A program made the position numbers and the translations under genes. From Bacillota bacterium (GTDB taxonomy: Bacteria; Bacillota; Clostridia; Acetivibrionales; JAEZXR01), in assembly GCA_023419605.1 (NCBI GenBank), contig JAEZXR010000145.1:1-64000 (forward strand): a stretch of 64,000 bases of DNA, written 5' to 3'. The notes beneath the pieces are model-generated. The model ran no database searches. It was not told where the DNA came from and saw nothing but the letters and a program-made list of their open reading frames with translations. Numbering within the stretch: the first letter of the stretch is position 1; every line of letters starts with the position of its first letter. Positions 17,430 through 27,762 of the stretch are shown here, one piece after another.

Positions 17430-18398
17430 TTGGCGGAGAGAGCGTTGAAACAACTTGGGCACGCCGGAAGGCTGGGAAGACCCGGGAATGAGATCTATTC
17501 CTCTCATTTGAAAAAAATTAAAAAAAGTAAATATCTGTATATACTATTTTCGATTCCATTGTTATATTATATACTTTTCCACTACCTTCCCATGTATGGA
17601 GTACTAATATCTTTTCAGAACTACAACATCGTAAAAGGAATTTCGGGCAGTACCTGGGTTGGCTTTAAGCACTTTGAGAAATTTTTATTCGAGCCCTATT
17701 TTTGGAAGCTTGTCAGAAACACCCTTATGATCAATATTTACGGCCTCCTATGGGGATTTCCGGCTCCTATCCTACTCGCTTTGCTTTTAAATGAAGTAAA
17801 GGGCAGCAAATTTAAAAAAGTGATTCAGAACATCAGTTACCTCCCTCATTTTATTTCCACCGTTGTAGTATGCGGTATGATTGTAAACTTTCTGTCGACA
17901 GATGGAATTGCCAATCAGATCATTAAGATATTCGGGGGCGAAACCAAGCAATTTCTGATGATGCCGGAATATTTCAGAACCATTTTTGTAACTTCTGGAA
18001 TATGGGAGTCCATGGGTTGGAATTCAATAATATATCTGGCGGCCCTTACCAGTATTGACGAAGAAATGCTTGAAGCTGCATTAATTGACGGAGCAAACCG
18101 CTGGCACAGGGTTATCTATATTACATTGCCAAGTATTGCATCCACCATATCCATCATGTTGATCATGAACCTTGGAAGACTGATGAACCTGGGGTACGAA
18201 AAAATACTGCTGTTATATAACGGTTCCACCTACGAGACAGCCGATGTAATATCTACCTATGTTTACCGTAGGGGCATTCTTGGAAATGATTTCAGCTATG
18301 CTACTGCTGTAGGGCTTTTCCAGGCGGTGATCGGAGTAATATTGATCGTTTCTGCCAATAAAATATCACAGAAAGTCAGTGAAACAAGCCTATGGTAG
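17430..18398 (+). CDS. Carbohydrate ABC transporter permease (LplB/CUT1 type)
   Basis: 322 residues from TTG 17430, chosen because CGGAGGTG lies six bases upstream; an ATG at 17376 would begin inside the third repeat unit. Six TM segments. The N-terminal motif FHYLPMYGVLISFQNYNI is the hallmark of LplB-like permeases, and the EAA loop (EAALIDGANRWHRVIYITLP) contacts the ATPase. Relatives import oligosaccharides such as pectin fragments. No ATPase gene is in the operon, which is usual for this class since a shared MsmX-type ATPase serves it. Confidence 0.9.
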   Translation: MAERALKQLGHAGRLGRPGNEIYSSHLKKIKKSKYLYILFSIPLLYYILFHYLPMYGVLISFQNYNIVKGISGSTWVGFKHFEKFLFEPYFWKLVRNTLMINIYGLLWGFPAPILLALLLNEVKGSKFKKVIQNISYLPHFISTVVVCGMIVNFLSTDGIANQIIKIFGGETKQFLMMPEYFRTIFVTSGIWESMGWNSIIYLAALTSIDEEMLEAALIDGANRWHRVIYITLPSIASTISIMLIMNLGRLMNLGYEKILLLYNGSTYETADVISTYVYRRGILGNDFSYATAVGLFQAVIGVILIVSANKISQKVSETSLW

Positions 18399-18428
18399 CA
18401 AATAACGGATGAAGGGGAGGAAACACAT

Positions 18429-19319
18429 ATGAGGTCTGGCGCAGTAGGTCAAAAGATCAGCATAGGTTTAAAAGCCTTTGATATAGTAAATTATACGATC
18501 CTTTTACTGATTGCATTTGCCACATTATATCCAATGTATTATATATTCATCGTATCCATCAGTTCAGGAGAGTACGTTTCCAGAGGACTGGTAAGCTTTA
18601 TTCCCAAAGGAATCACTTGGGAGGCATACAAACTGGTATTTCAAAATCACGACATCTGGCGCTCTTACTTGAATACTATTATCTATACGGGAGTTGGAAC
18701 AGCTATCAATATCATGGTCACATCCTTTTGTGCTTTTCCTCTTTCGAGGAAGGATTTTTACGGAAGGCCGGTTTTTACGGTACTCATCACATTAACCATG
18801 TTCATAAGCGGCGGGCTTATACCCTTATACCTGGTTATCAACCAGCTGCATATGACAAATACCATATGGGCCATTGTTCTGCCGCCCGCAGTCAGTACCT
18901 ACAACATGATCATTATGCGTACATTCTTCACCAATGTACCCTTTTCCCTGCAGGAGTCAGCATACCTGGATGGGGCAAACGATTTGCATATTTTCTTTAA
19001 AATCATTCTGCCGCTGTCGACCCCCATCCTTGCAACACTCACTCTTTTCTATGCAGTTACGCACTGGAACAGCTTTTTCCCGGCCATGATTTATCTGAAC
19101 GAAAAAGCAAAATATCCGGTACAAATCATCTTAAGGGACATTGTAGTCGCCGGCGAATTTTCAGACCAGGGAGGGGACATTACCAACAGCCTGAATATTG
19201 TGGCTGTAAACTTTAAATACGCAGCCATTATTATTACAGTAGTTCCCATACTGGTAGTGTATCCGTTTTTGCAGAAATACTTCGCGAAGGGAGTTATGGT
19301 CGGCGCAGTAAAAGGATAA
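18429..19319 (+). CDS. Carbohydrate ABC transporter permease (YtcP/LplC type)
   Basis: 296 residues, six TM segments, with AAGGGGAGG ahead of the ATG. The EAA-type loop reads ESAYLDGANDLHIFFKIILP. The C-terminal FLQKYFAKGVMVGAVKG is diagnostic of YtcP-like permeases. It pairs with the permease 30 bp upstream to form the membrane channel. Confidence 0.9.
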   Translation: MRSGAVGQKISIGLKAFDIVNYTILLLIAFATLYPMYYIFIVSISSGEYVSRGLVSFIPKGITWEAYKLVFQNHDIWRSYLNTIIYTGVGTAINIMVTSFCAFPLSRKDFYGRPVFTVLITLTMFISGGLIPLYLVINQLHMTNTIWAIVLPPAVSTYNMIIMRTFFTNVPFSLQESAYLDGANDLHIFFKIILPLSTPILATLTLFYAVTHWNSFFPAMIYLNEKAKYPVQIILRDIVVAGEFSDQGGDITNSLNIVAVNFKYAAIIITVVPILVVYPFLQKYFAKGVMVGAVKG

Positions 19320-19378
19320 TTTCATGAAAATATAAAAATCATGTGCCGCAGCGTAGACGGCAGAATGGGTGATTATTT

Positions 19379-20302
19379 ATGAGATATAATAAATATAACT
19401 ACAGGATTCCGGGAGAATATACAATCAGGGTAATAACCGATACAGATGCAAAGAATGAAGCGGATGACCAGTTCGCAATCGTACACGCACTGCTTACCCC
19501 CCGATTTGATAACAGAGGAATTATTGCGGCACATTTCGGCAACCAAAAGAGCAGCACCAGTATGGAGGATAGTTATAACGAAATCCTTAAAGTATTGGAA
19601 CTAATGGATATGGAGCCAGCGCTGGCTTACAAAGGAGCCAAACAGCCTCTGCCGGATGAAAATACACCGGTGTGCTCAAAAGGTGCTGAACTGATTATTG
19701 AGGAAGCGCTGAAAGATGACAGCAGGCCTCTCTTTGTAACATTCCTCGGGCCACTGACAGATATAGCCTCTGCCTATTTACTGGAGCCTCGCATTGCAGA
19801 CCGGCTGACGGTGATCTGGATTGGAGGAGAAGGGTATCCAGCCGGAGGCGATGAGTATAATCTCAGCAATGATGTGAATGCCGCAAATGTTGTATTTAAA
19901 TCGAAGATGCCTTTGTGGCAGGTTCCAAAGAATGTTTATCAGAAAGTGCTTGTTTCCATTGCAGAGCTGGAATGTAGAGTGAAGCCGCGCGGAGAGATTG
20001 GGGATTACCTCTTCACTCAATTAGAAGAATACCAGTATAAAAAATTTGCAAATCCCAAAAGCAGAACCAGCAAAACAGGGGAGCAATGGTGCCTTGGAGA
20101 TTCTCCTGCTGTCGGACTTTTGCTTTTTGATCATCCCCATAGCTATGAATGGCGGCCAGCACCGGAATTCACCAGGGAGATGTATTATATTCACAATGGA
20201 AAAAATCGTGCCATCCGGGTATACAAAGATATCGATCCCAGATTCATTATGGAGGATTTCTACTGTAAGCTGGAATTGTTTGCACAGAAAAGCAATAGAT
20301 GA
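19379..20302 (+). CDS. Nucleoside-hydrolase-fold protein (IUNH family)
   Basis: 307 residues, cytoplasmic. The N-terminus carries DTDAKNEADD (21-30), matching the calcium-binding DxDxxxDD motif of inosine-uridine nucleoside hydrolases, and LFVTFLGPLTDIASA is a second family block. Placed between permease and binding-protein genes of an oligosaccharide importer, it may act on an imported glycoside rather than a nucleoside; such IUNH homologues are common in Firmicute sugar operons. Only a weak GGGTGA ribosome site is seen. Exact substrate unknown. Confidence 0.75.
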   Translation: MRYNKYNYRIPGEYTIRVITDTDAKNEADDQFAIVHALLTPRFDNRGIIAAHFGNQKSSTSMEDSYNEILKVLELMDMEPALAYKGAKQPLPDENTPVCSKGAELIIEEALKDDSRPLFVTFLGPLTDIASAYLLEPRIADRLTVIWIGGEGYPAGGDEYNLSNDVNAANVVFKSKMPLWQVPKNVYQKVLVSIAELECRVKPRGEIGDYLFTQLEEYQYKKFANPKSRTSKTGEQWCLGDSPAVGLLLFDHPHSYEWRPAPEFTREMYYIHNGKNRAIRVYKDIDPRFIMEDFYCKLELFAQKSNR

Positions 20303-20327
20303 AGAAAACAAAGGGGAATTAAGAATT

Positions 20328-20374
20328 TTAAGGCTGAAAGCCTTAAGATAAAGGGGGTTGTAAATGCTACAACC
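20328..20374 (+). other. Two hairpins between hydrolase and binding-protein genes
   Basis: TTAAGGC/GCCTTAA (20328-20346) and GGTTGTA/TACAACC (20356-20374). Neither is followed by a T run. Such hairpins often protect the abundant binding-protein transcript from decay; that role is inferred here. Confidence 0.5.
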
Positions 20375-20407
20375 GCTTATACTATTAAATGTTTAAGGAG
20401 GAGAACC

Positions 20408-22033
20408 ATGATTAGCAAAAAGATGAAGTTTGTAGCAAGTGTAGTATGTATGGGAATTTTACTATCGGGGTGTGGGACGAAACCACCGGACCAAAAGGGA
20501 GCAGACACAGCACCCTCGGATACAAAGTCTACTGCAGGCAGTAAGATTTCTGAAAAGGAAAGAACCCTTACGGTACTGATGACAGACAGCCCGACACAGC
20601 CCTTAAAGAATTATGCACCTGCCCAACAGGAAATATTCAAGAAAACCAATATAAAGCTGGAATATCAGATTGTTCCTTCCAGCAACTATGACGACAAAAA
20701 GAACATCCTGCTGGCGAGTAATAATATGCCTGATATAGCCTATATAAAACCCGCCGATGTTGCCCAGTACGGACCCACCGGAATATTTCTGCCGCTGAAG
20801 AACTACATTGACAAAATGCCGAACTATAAGAAATTCTGGAATCAGTACACCGATATGTCCAAATATCTTGTTGGCGGAGAATTATACGCACTACAGGTCG
20901 TAGCAAGAGAGGAGACAGCCAATGGCTTTGGTCCGATAATTCGTACAGATTTACTCCAGAAAAATAATCTGGCAACACCGACTACTTTTGATGAATTATT
21001 GGATACATTAACACAGCTGAAAAAAATATATCCGGATTCCAAACCCTGGACAGGACGTAAGGGTACGACGCAACTGCTGAAAACCACTTCCTACATGCTG
21101 GGCTCAGGCTATGGAGAAGATGGTCTGTATTATGATTTTGACGTAGAAGGTGGAAAATATGTTTACGGACCTGCTTCAAAAGAATTTAAAAATGTATTGA
21201 GCTATTTAAATAAAGCCTATAAGGCTGAGGTACTGGACCCTGATTTTGCGACAACGACAGCGGAACAGTTTGATTCAAAGATGTCCAGCGGAAAATCCTT
21301 ATTCTTTATTGATAATAACGGTTTTGGTTTGAATTATACAAAATCCTTGAAGAAGATAGATCCGGATGCTAAACTTCAAGCAATTCCTTTCCTTAAGAAC
21401 AGTGCAGGACAGAGACGCGCTGTGGCCTATGCTACTACCCTGGCGGACCGGTTCTATGCCATTAATGCAAAAGTAAAAGATCCGGATACGGTAGTTATGT
21501 TCATGGACTGGATGTACGGTAAGGAAGGTTCAGACATCAGCAATTATGGAGTAGAAGGGACCAGCTTCCAGTACAATTCCAAAAATGAACCTGAATTTAT
21601 CAAGGACTATGTGATGAAGTTCAAGGATGCTACACCGTCTACCTATTATGCAGTGTTTTCTGACATGGGTATTACGAAGCTTAACTTTTCCTTATGGGCG
21701 ACAAATACAAGTACAACCTTCCAGATTGAAAAGCTGGCCGGTAACTGGGACAGCTTAAATGATGAATTCTGGGGCTTGATGAAAAAGGAAAATGAAAAGG
21801 GGGGCGCCTTTGTACAGCCTGCTATCGATCCTCCACTGTCAGAAAAAGATGCCGAAAGAGTAAAGCAGCTTAAACTGGATCTGAGTACAATGCTTACCCA
21901 GGAATTCAATAAGTACATTATCGGTGTTGAGCCTATCGATCACTGGGATAAGGTGATTGAGAAAGAAGTAAAACTGGGCGTTCGGGAGTTAGAAAAGATA
22001 TACAATGACGCCAATGCTGCTTATAAAAAGTAA
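20408..22033 (+). CDS. Extracellular solute-binding lipoprotein, family 1 (LplA/YtcQ type)
   Basis: 541 residues. The signal peptide ends in the lipobox LSGC (Cys22), followed by a polar spacer and a large type-II binding fold with the typical early block TDSPTQPLKNYAPAQQEIFKK and a central WTGRKGTTQLLK. It should capture oligosaccharides for the two permeases upstream. AAGGAGGAG precedes the ATG. The length matches the LplA class, whose characterised relatives serve pectin and rhamnogalacturonan fragments. Confidence 0.9.
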   Translation: MISKKMKFVASVVCMGILLSGCGTKPPDQKGADTAPSDTKSTAGSKISEKERTLTVLMTDSPTQPLKNYAPAQQEIFKKTNIKLEYQIVPSSNYDDKKNILLASNNMPDIAYIKPADVAQYGPTGIFLPLKNYIDKMPNYKKFWNQYTDMSKYLVGGELYALQVVAREETANGFGPIIRTDLLQKNNLATPTTFDELLDTLTQLKKIYPDSKPWTGRKGTTQLLKTTSYMLGSGYGEDGLYYDFDVEGGKYVYGPASKEFKNVLSYLNKAYKAEVLDPDFATTTAEQFDSKMSSGKSLFFIDNNGFGLNYTKSLKKIDPDAKLQAIPFLKNSAGQRRAVAYATTLADRFYAINAKVKDPDTVVMFMDWMYGKEGSDISNYGVEGTSFQYNSKNEPEFIKDYVMKFKDATPSTYYAVFSDMGITKLNFSLWATNTSTTFQIEKLAGNWDSLNDEFWGLMKKENEKGGAFVQPAIDPPLSEKDAERVKQLKLDLSTMLTQEFNKYIIGVEPIDHWDKVIEKEVKLGVRELEKIYNDANAAYKK

Positions 22034-22064
22034 TAATATGACTTAATACGTAAGCAACAGGGTA

Positions 22065-22073
22065 TGGTATAAT
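22065..22073 (+). promoter_or_regulatory. Extended -10 element before the AraC regulator
   Basis: TGGTATAAT (TG at 22065-22066, TATAAT at 22068-22073). No strong -35 is present, which extended -10 promoters can tolerate. It would give a leader of about 170 nt. Confidence 0.4.
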
Positions 22074-22252
22074 GATGGTATTGGCCGGTTTACTTTTTGA
22101 CCGTTCAGTACCATTGTGTACTATACTAAAATTACTTCAGCTTTTTTGCGGGCCCTCTATGGCAGCTGTGCAGGGCAAATTAATGATAGGTGAAATTATA
22201 TCTTCATCAGTCTTAAGGAACAAAAAGCATGGAATAGGAAGGGGAATAAGAG

Positions 22253-24583
22253 ATGATAAAAAGTAGAATGTTACCCCATATTAGACAAAAGAAATTTTTA
22301 ATTCAGTTGCTTTTACATTTTCTCTTTTTTTTGATTCCTATTATTCTGATTGCTATACTAACTTTTAATAATTCGGTAAAGAATTCGGAATATCAGTTTA
22401 AGCAGCGTATTTCACAAAATTTAAAAAGTGTTGTTAAAACGGTAGATTCTTATATCGATTCCTCTCAGACCATCGGGTTGAATTTTTTCTCCGATGATAC
22501 CATCATCAGGTGGTTTATGCCGCAGAAGGATCAGGTACCTTCCGTATCGGCTGAGCAATGGAGAATTCCCAAAATACTGGGAAGGAATGAAAATCTGGTC
22601 AGCAACTATATAGAGAGCATTTTTGCCTATTTCTATGAAGATGAGTATGTTTATACCGGCTCAGGCATGGTGGAGAAAGAGCTTTTTTTCAGTACTATTT
22701 ATAATAATGAGAAGTATGGACAGGAATTTTGGGATAAGTCTCCTCGGTCATCGAAAACGCTGATGATTCTCGATCCGGTGAGTATATCGGATAAATCAAA
22801 AAATATAAAGAAAGATATTCTGCCGATTGTTACCATTGGAAGGGTTAATACCCGTCAGGCAGCAGTCGTTGTAAATATTTCTTTAGAAAACATAAAAAAC
22901 ATCTTAAATGGTGTTTCTATCATTGATTCTACAAAGTATATCGTGACCGACTCAAACAACATGATCATTCTTGGTACTACTGAAATTGATGATGCGGCAT
23001 TACAAAGCCTTAAATATAAGGATGAAGAGCAGAATCGAAAAGAGAAAATCAACATAAATGGCGAGAAGTACATGATTACTCGTGTCAATTCCTCTTTGTT
23101 CGGGTGGAATTACTATGCTCTGATTTCGGTAACTGAATTAAACCGTTCAACCAATGAATTAGGAAAGGTTACATTACTCATTTGCTGCTTGCTGATTGTT
23201 TTGAGTGCTGCTGCTGCATACCGGTTCAGTTTGAACATTTACCGGCCCATAAGAAGTATACTGGATACGCTCAATGATAATAACCAGGATACCTTTGAAA
23301 ATAGAATGGATACTGTAAACAAGTCCGATGAACTGAAGGAATTGAAATTTGGCATTGAGAAATTATCCATCAACCATAAAAGATATAAGCAGCAATACTA
23401 CAAGTACAGCAATGAATATGTTGCGCACGCTTTTCAACTGCTTAGAAACGGAATGGTACCTACTCAAATCGGTGAGCTGGTAAAAATATTACAGACAGAA
23501 TACGGTTTTGAAAAACCCAACTATTTGTGCTGTAATGTACTTTTTGATTTCCAACCCAAATTTTATAAAGATATTCTGGATACTGATAGGATTTTGTTTG
23601 CAAATGAGTTGGGAAGGATACTGGAATTTTTGTTTAGTGAAACTTTTCCATGCTATGTCATGGAAATACAAAAAAACATATACACCTGTATTATAAATTG
23701 TAATACCTTGGAAGAATTTACACAAGCCGATGAAGTTTTTAATAAAATACGGCTGACCTTTGATGCGGATAAAGAGTACTATAGAGTTGTCATTGGCGTA
23801 GGGGAGTTAACATACAATCTCCAGGAGCTTCACGTATCCTACAATACCGCCATGACTGCTCTTCAAAACAGGAATGATGACAGCCTGCTGCAAAGAGTAG
23901 ATTGGCAGAAATCATCCATGAACAACACTGTTTTATACACATTATATGACCAGCAGAAGTTGATAAATTGTGTAAAATCCGGGAATCCTGAAAACCTAAG
24001 TGCTGCTGTTAGTGATATACTGGATACGAATATAAAGATGGGAATGAGGTTTGATAATGCAAAAGTATTGTATCAGCAGCTAATAACTACAGGTATCCAG
24101 TATCTTACGGAGAAGGGGGAAAATGCGGAAACTCTGGAATGTGTGGATACGATAAAGGCAATTCTGGGCAGACAGGATGTGTTTACAAACATTGAAAATT
24201 CTAAGAAATTCTTTTTTGAGTTTTTCAATGAAATTATGTTTATTTGCTCTTCTGCATCCATGCAAAAAAGTATTGATCTGGTCGAGCGAATAAGAAACTA
24301 TGTAAATGAAAGATACTCCAGAGATTTGTGTTTGGAACAAATCGCGGACGATTTATTGGTTTCCGTAAAATATGTATCCAGAGTATTTAAACAGAAGATG
24401 GGTGTTAACTTAACGGACTATATCTATGATGTTCGCGTCAATAAAGCAAAAGAATTATTAAAAACTACCGACATGAAAATTAGTGAAATTTCTTCTCAGG
24501 TAGGAATAGAGAGTAGGACTACATTTTTAAGAGTGTTTAAGAAAAGAACCGGAGTATCCCCGAATGAATACCGTAATTTATGA
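22253..24583 (+). CDS. Membrane-bound AraC-family regulator (YesN/YtdP type)
   Basis: 776 residues. TM1 at ~15-38, an extracellular sensor of Cache type (~40-300), TM2 at ~305-325, a long cytoplasmic linker, and a C-terminal AraC double helix-turn-helix (~676-776) with LEQIADDLLVSVKYVSRVFK and ISSQVGIESRTTFLRVFKKR. Such one-component regulators sense extracellular sugars and control the LplABC-type importer beside them. AAGGGGAATAAGAG precedes the ATG. Adjacency to the importer operon, on the same strand, makes it the likely activator. Confidence 0.88.
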   Translation: MIKSRMLPHIRQKKFLIQLLLHFLFFLIPIILIAILTFNNSVKNSEYQFKQRISQNLKSVVKTVDSYIDSSQTIGLNFFSDDTIIRWFMPQKDQVPSVSAEQWRIPKILGRNENLVSNYIESIFAYFYEDEYVYTGSGMVEKELFFSTIYNNEKYGQEFWDKSPRSSKTLMILDPVSISDKSKNIKKDILPIVTIGRVNTRQAAVVVNISLENIKNILNGVSIIDSTKYIVTDSNNMIILGTTEIDDAALQSLKYKDEEQNRKEKININGEKYMITRVNSSLFGWNYYALISVTELNRSTNELGKVTLLICCLLIVLSAAAAYRFSLNIYRPIRSILDTLNDNNQDTFENRMDTVNKSDELKELKFGIEKLSINHKRYKQQYYKYSNEYVAHAFQLLRNGMVPTQIGELVKILQTEYGFEKPNYLCCNVLFDFQPKFYKDILDTDRILFANELGRILEFLFSETFPCYVMEIQKNIYTCIINCNTLEEFTQADEVFNKIRLTFDADKEYYRVVIGVGELTYNLQELHVSYNTAMTALQNRNDDSLLQRVDWQKSSMNNTVLYTLYDQQKLINCVKSGNPENLSAAVSDILDTNIKMGMRFDNAKVLYQQLITTGIQYLTEKGENAETLECVDTIKAILGRQDVFTNIENSKKFFFEFFNEIMFICSSASMQKSIDLVERIRNYVNERYSRDLCLEQIADDLLVSVKYVSRVFKQKMGVNLTDYIYDVRVNKAKELLKTTDMKISEISSQVGIESRTTFLRVFKKRTGVSPNEYRNL

Positions 24584-24695
24584 ATAGGGTTGAGCTATAC
24601 TTCGATATTCAAATTCTCAATGGGAATCTGTCCGGTAAATCTGTGGAAGTGACTACAGGGCGGCATACTACCTTCATCTCGTTCAACAAGCAACC

Positions 24696-24738
24696 AGTGT
24701 TCTTTCGTTGTAGCAATGCAACAAAAGAACACTTTTTA
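24696..24738 (+). terminator. Rho-independent terminator after the AraC regulator
   Basis: AGTGTTCTTT pairs with AAAGAACACT, with an inner GTTG/CAAC pair, followed by TTTTT. It lies about 110 bp beyond the stop. Confidence 0.85.
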
Positions 24739-25252
24739 ATGCTTAAATATACTCCAATATCTTATTTACTGCCTTCAAAAGATTCTTTCCATTTTCAACG
24801 ATTTCCTTTATTTCCCTCTGCAGATTGCATGGAAGGCAGAAACTGAAAAGTATCTTACCATAACTGAAGTTAGCTGCCGGATGCTCTTTTGGTTATATGC
24901 GAATAGCGATAAATTAGTATAAATACAAATGAACCAATCTACTCGCTGCCCTAGCTAGTGACAGCAGGTAGACTAGTTATATCAGCGGTGAACCTTTACC
25001 CCGTTATAAGAGTACAGGATCATCGGAAGCCTCAGAGAATATAGAATGTAATGAAATGTATGGTTACCTGGGAAAATGTATGTTAACAAATGTATGTAGA
25101 TAATAGAAAATGTGAGTTGATTTTGGTGGGGTATAGTTACTATACTGAAACCATACTGGATGCATGTAGTAGTCAAAGATTAATATTCATTGAATTCAGT
25201 TTACTAATGAGGAGTGATTCAGTTGGACCAAATTACGTTATCTATCAGATCA
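24739..25252. other. Gene-free stretch before the permease remnant
   Basis: Short frames only. A possible ribosome site near 25208 (GAGGAGTGA) is not followed by a recognisable protein start. It probably held the promoter and 5' part of the decayed permease gene. Confidence 0.35.
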
Positions 25253-25700
25253 TATTTGTTTTCCCCCTACCGATTATATTTGCGTTTTATTAAATGAAGT
25301 GAGAGGTAAATTCCATAAGGGGTTTGTACAGACAGTAAGCTATCTTCCTCATTTTATTTCAATGGCGGCCATCATAGGCATAGTAGTCATGTTTCTTTCC
25401 CCGATGGATGGGACCGTCAATAGGATGTTAAAAAGTGTTTTCGGGATAGAGCCTATTTATTTTAGGGCTGATCCAAATTGATTCGGGCTGTTATATATTC
25501 TTAATGATATCTGGACGGGTATAGGCCGGAGAGCCATTATATATATAGCAACCCTCTCTAATGTAAACCAAAAATTATATGAATCTGCTACGATTGATGG
25601 TGCTACGCGATTCAGAATGATGCGAAGTATTTCGTTACCATCTACTGCCCCTATGATCATCATTATGCTGTTGCTGGATGAATGGTTTCAGAAGCGGTTA
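25253..25700 (+). pseudogene. Decayed LplB-type permease (central part only)
   Basis: The DNA encodes recognisable permease blocks: PLPIIFA, then after a frameshift near 25285 LLNEVRGKFH and VSYLPHFISMAAIIGIVVMF, then past an in-frame TGA at about 25480 LLYILNDIWTGIGRRAIIYI and the EAA loop ESATIDGATRFRMMRSISLP. It aligns with the intact permease at 17430. N- and C-terminal parts are missing. It precedes an intact binding-protein gene, so this was once a full importer operon whose channel genes have been lost. Confidence 0.88.
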
Positions 25701-25785
25701 TGTAATAAGAACTTACTTTGTAACTCGAGTACAGGCATGATGCCGATATGATTTTAAAATTATTTATAATTTAAGGAGGATTCTT

Positions 25786-27393
25786 ATGGTAAAGAGAATT
25801 TCAGCACTTGCCCTTGCATCTGCCATGCTGGTTACCAGCTTTGCAGGTTGCAGTACCCAAAAAACAACGGATAGCGGTGCGGCAGGCACGGCACAGCAAG
25901 CCACGGGAGCAAATAAGTATGCCAAAGAGGTGAAAGTTACAGCAGCAAAATCAACAAAAGAGACCGTCAATATCAAAGATGACCAGTTTGCAAAGCTTCT
26001 GAAGGAAAAGTTCAAATTAGTAATCGAAATGACAGAAATCCCTCAAAATGACTACCTGACTAAAATGTCACTGCTCTTTGCTTCCGGGGAACCACCGGAA
26101 TACCTGTATTCTCTCAGGACGGAATGGAAATTGAATGAATGGTCAGAGGCAGGATATATCAAAGGCTTTACTACGGATGAAATCAAAGCAAAATTTCCCA
26201 ACTATCTGAAAATATGGACAGAGGAAGAATGGAAAAATGTATATGGCAGTGTAAAGAATACGGACGGCAAATTGTACTATTTCCCCGGCAAAAGAGGTGT
26301 TAAGGCAAACATGACGTGGACGTACAGAAAGGACACTTTTGATAAGCTGGGACTAAGCTACCCAAAAACTACAGATGAAATGTACAATGCTCTTAAAGTT
26401 ATTAAGGATAAAACAGGTAAAGTTCCTTATGTAGCTGCCAGCGCAGGAACGACATTATGGGCTTTCTCAGGTTTTTTGATGAGTTTTGGCATGCCAGAGT
26501 TGTCTATCAGAGAGCTGTCCTATGTAGACCCTGTGAGTAAGGCTTTTGTTCCATATGCTTTCTCAGAAAATAATTATCGTGATTTCCTCAAATATATGAA
26601 TAAATTATTTAAAGAGGGCCTGGTTTGGAAGGAATTTGCTACTGCAACAGGAGATCAAACAAAAAAATTCCAGACACAGGGGAATGGCTTCGCTCTCTGG
26701 GGCTACCCTCAAAAGCTTGCTGAATATAACAATATTTCCAAGAGCGCAGATGCTGAAGCGAATTGGGATTGGTCAAAAGATATGGTTACAGCAGATCCAA
26801 ATAAAATCATTTATAAAAGAGATCCATATTTTACTGCTGATGGTATGGGATTCTCCAGCCAAATCTCTGATGAAAAGTTGAGCAGGATTCTGGACTATAA
26901 CAACTGGGCAATTACTGAGGAAGGTCAGCTTTTCAATACCTATGGTATAGAGGGTATCACTTATGAAATGAAGAATGGCAAGCCTTATTACCTGGAAAAG
27001 ATGATCTCACCCATCAAGGCTACCGGTGAAAAAATGGGTGAATATGGGCTTGTTGGCAGCGCCGGTTGGATGGTAGCGCATCCGGCAGTCAATGAAATCT
27101 ACAGCCCTGTACTTGTTGACATTGAAAAGACTTTTGTCACCGGCAACAGACCTAACTACTATACCTTCATAGCTCCGATCATGAGCTTTACAGAGGAAGA
27201 AAATAAAAAGCTTGCTGATATCACGACCAACATCAATGATACAAGGGATGAATATGCTTCCAGATTTATCATGGGGCAGATAGATCCAAACAATGATGCA
27301 GATTGGAAGAAATACATCGATACACTGAATAAGCTTGGCTTAGAGCAGCTTAAGAAGATCAGAACTGATGCTTATACCAGAGCAAACAAATAA
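25786..27393 (+). CDS. Extracellular solute-binding lipoprotein, family 1 (orphan)
   Basis: 535 residues with lipobox FAGC (Cys22) and a family-1 binding fold; KVTAAKSTKETVNIKDDQFA is followed by LTKMSLLFASGEPPEYLYSL. TAAGGAGG precedes the ATG. Its own permease gene upstream is destroyed, yet the frame here is intact, so it may work with permeases elsewhere (for example those at 17.4-19.3 kb) or be recently orphaned. It is followed by its own terminator. Confidence 0.88.
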   Translation: MVKRISALALASAMLVTSFAGCSTQKTTDSGAAGTAQQATGANKYAKEVKVTAAKSTKETVNIKDDQFAKLLKEKFKLVIEMTEIPQNDYLTKMSLLFASGEPPEYLYSLRTEWKLNEWSEAGYIKGFTTDEIKAKFPNYLKIWTEEEWKNVYGSVKNTDGKLYYFPGKRGVKANMTWTYRKDTFDKLGLSYPKTTDEMYNALKVIKDKTGKVPYVAASAGTTLWAFSGFLMSFGMPELSIRELSYVDPVSKAFVPYAFSENNYRDFLKYMNKLFKEGLVWKEFATATGDQTKKFQTQGNGFALWGYPQKLAEYNNISKSADAEANWDWSKDMVTADPNKIIYKRDPYFTADGMGFSSQISDEKLSRILDYNNWAITEEGQLFNTYGIEGITYEMKNGKPYYLEKMISPIKATGEKMGEYGLVGSAGWMVAHPAVNEIYSPVLVDIEKTFVTGNRPNYYTFIAPIMSFTEEENKKLADITTNINDTRDEYASRFIMGQIDPNNDADWKKYIDTLNKLGLEQLKKIRTDAYTRANK

Positions 27394-27483
27394 CTATACT
27401 TGTATTGTGTGGTATATAATGTTATACAAATCAATATACAAGTACAACAATAAAATAGTGCCTATATAGAAATCAATGAATCC

Positions 27484-27548
27484 AATACATTGCAGAGTTC
27501 AATACAGTCATTACCTTGCTGATTTTGTACGCTGCAATGTATTTTTAT
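27484..27548 (+). terminator. Rho-independent terminator after the orphan binding protein
   Basis: Perfect 12-bp arms AATACATTGCAG (27484-27495) and CTGCAATGTATT (27532-27543), followed by TTTATT. Confidence 0.75.
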
Positions 27549-27610
27549 TATGATGGGATTGCTGCTATTACTGATGTGCAATTTTTGACTACTATTTAAT
27601 GTGATATGAC

Positions 27611-27639
27611 TTGGGTTGGATCATAAACCATGATATAAT
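27611..27639 (+). promoter_or_regulatory. Promoter of the PL10 pectate lyase gene
   Basis: TTGGGT at 27611-27616 and TATAAT at 27634-27639, spacer 17 bp, about 120 nt before the ATG. Confidence 0.55.
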
Positions 27640-27762
27640 TAGGGCAACATTGCAACAAGTTTTCCAACAAGTGTAGCCGTAAAGCATTTCCTGGCAAACA
27701 ATTCTATATGACTATATTCTGTCGGCCGCAAACCCATAAAAAATTTTAGGAGGTTAAATAAC

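Noticed and set aside
22072..22266. 64-codon ORF before the AraC regulator
   Set aside because: No ribosome site, overlaps the promoter and the regulator start, no resemblance to known proteins.
24584..24846. ORF overlapping the AraC stop and terminator
   Set aside because: It reads through a strong terminator, lacks a ribosome site and has no recognisable product.
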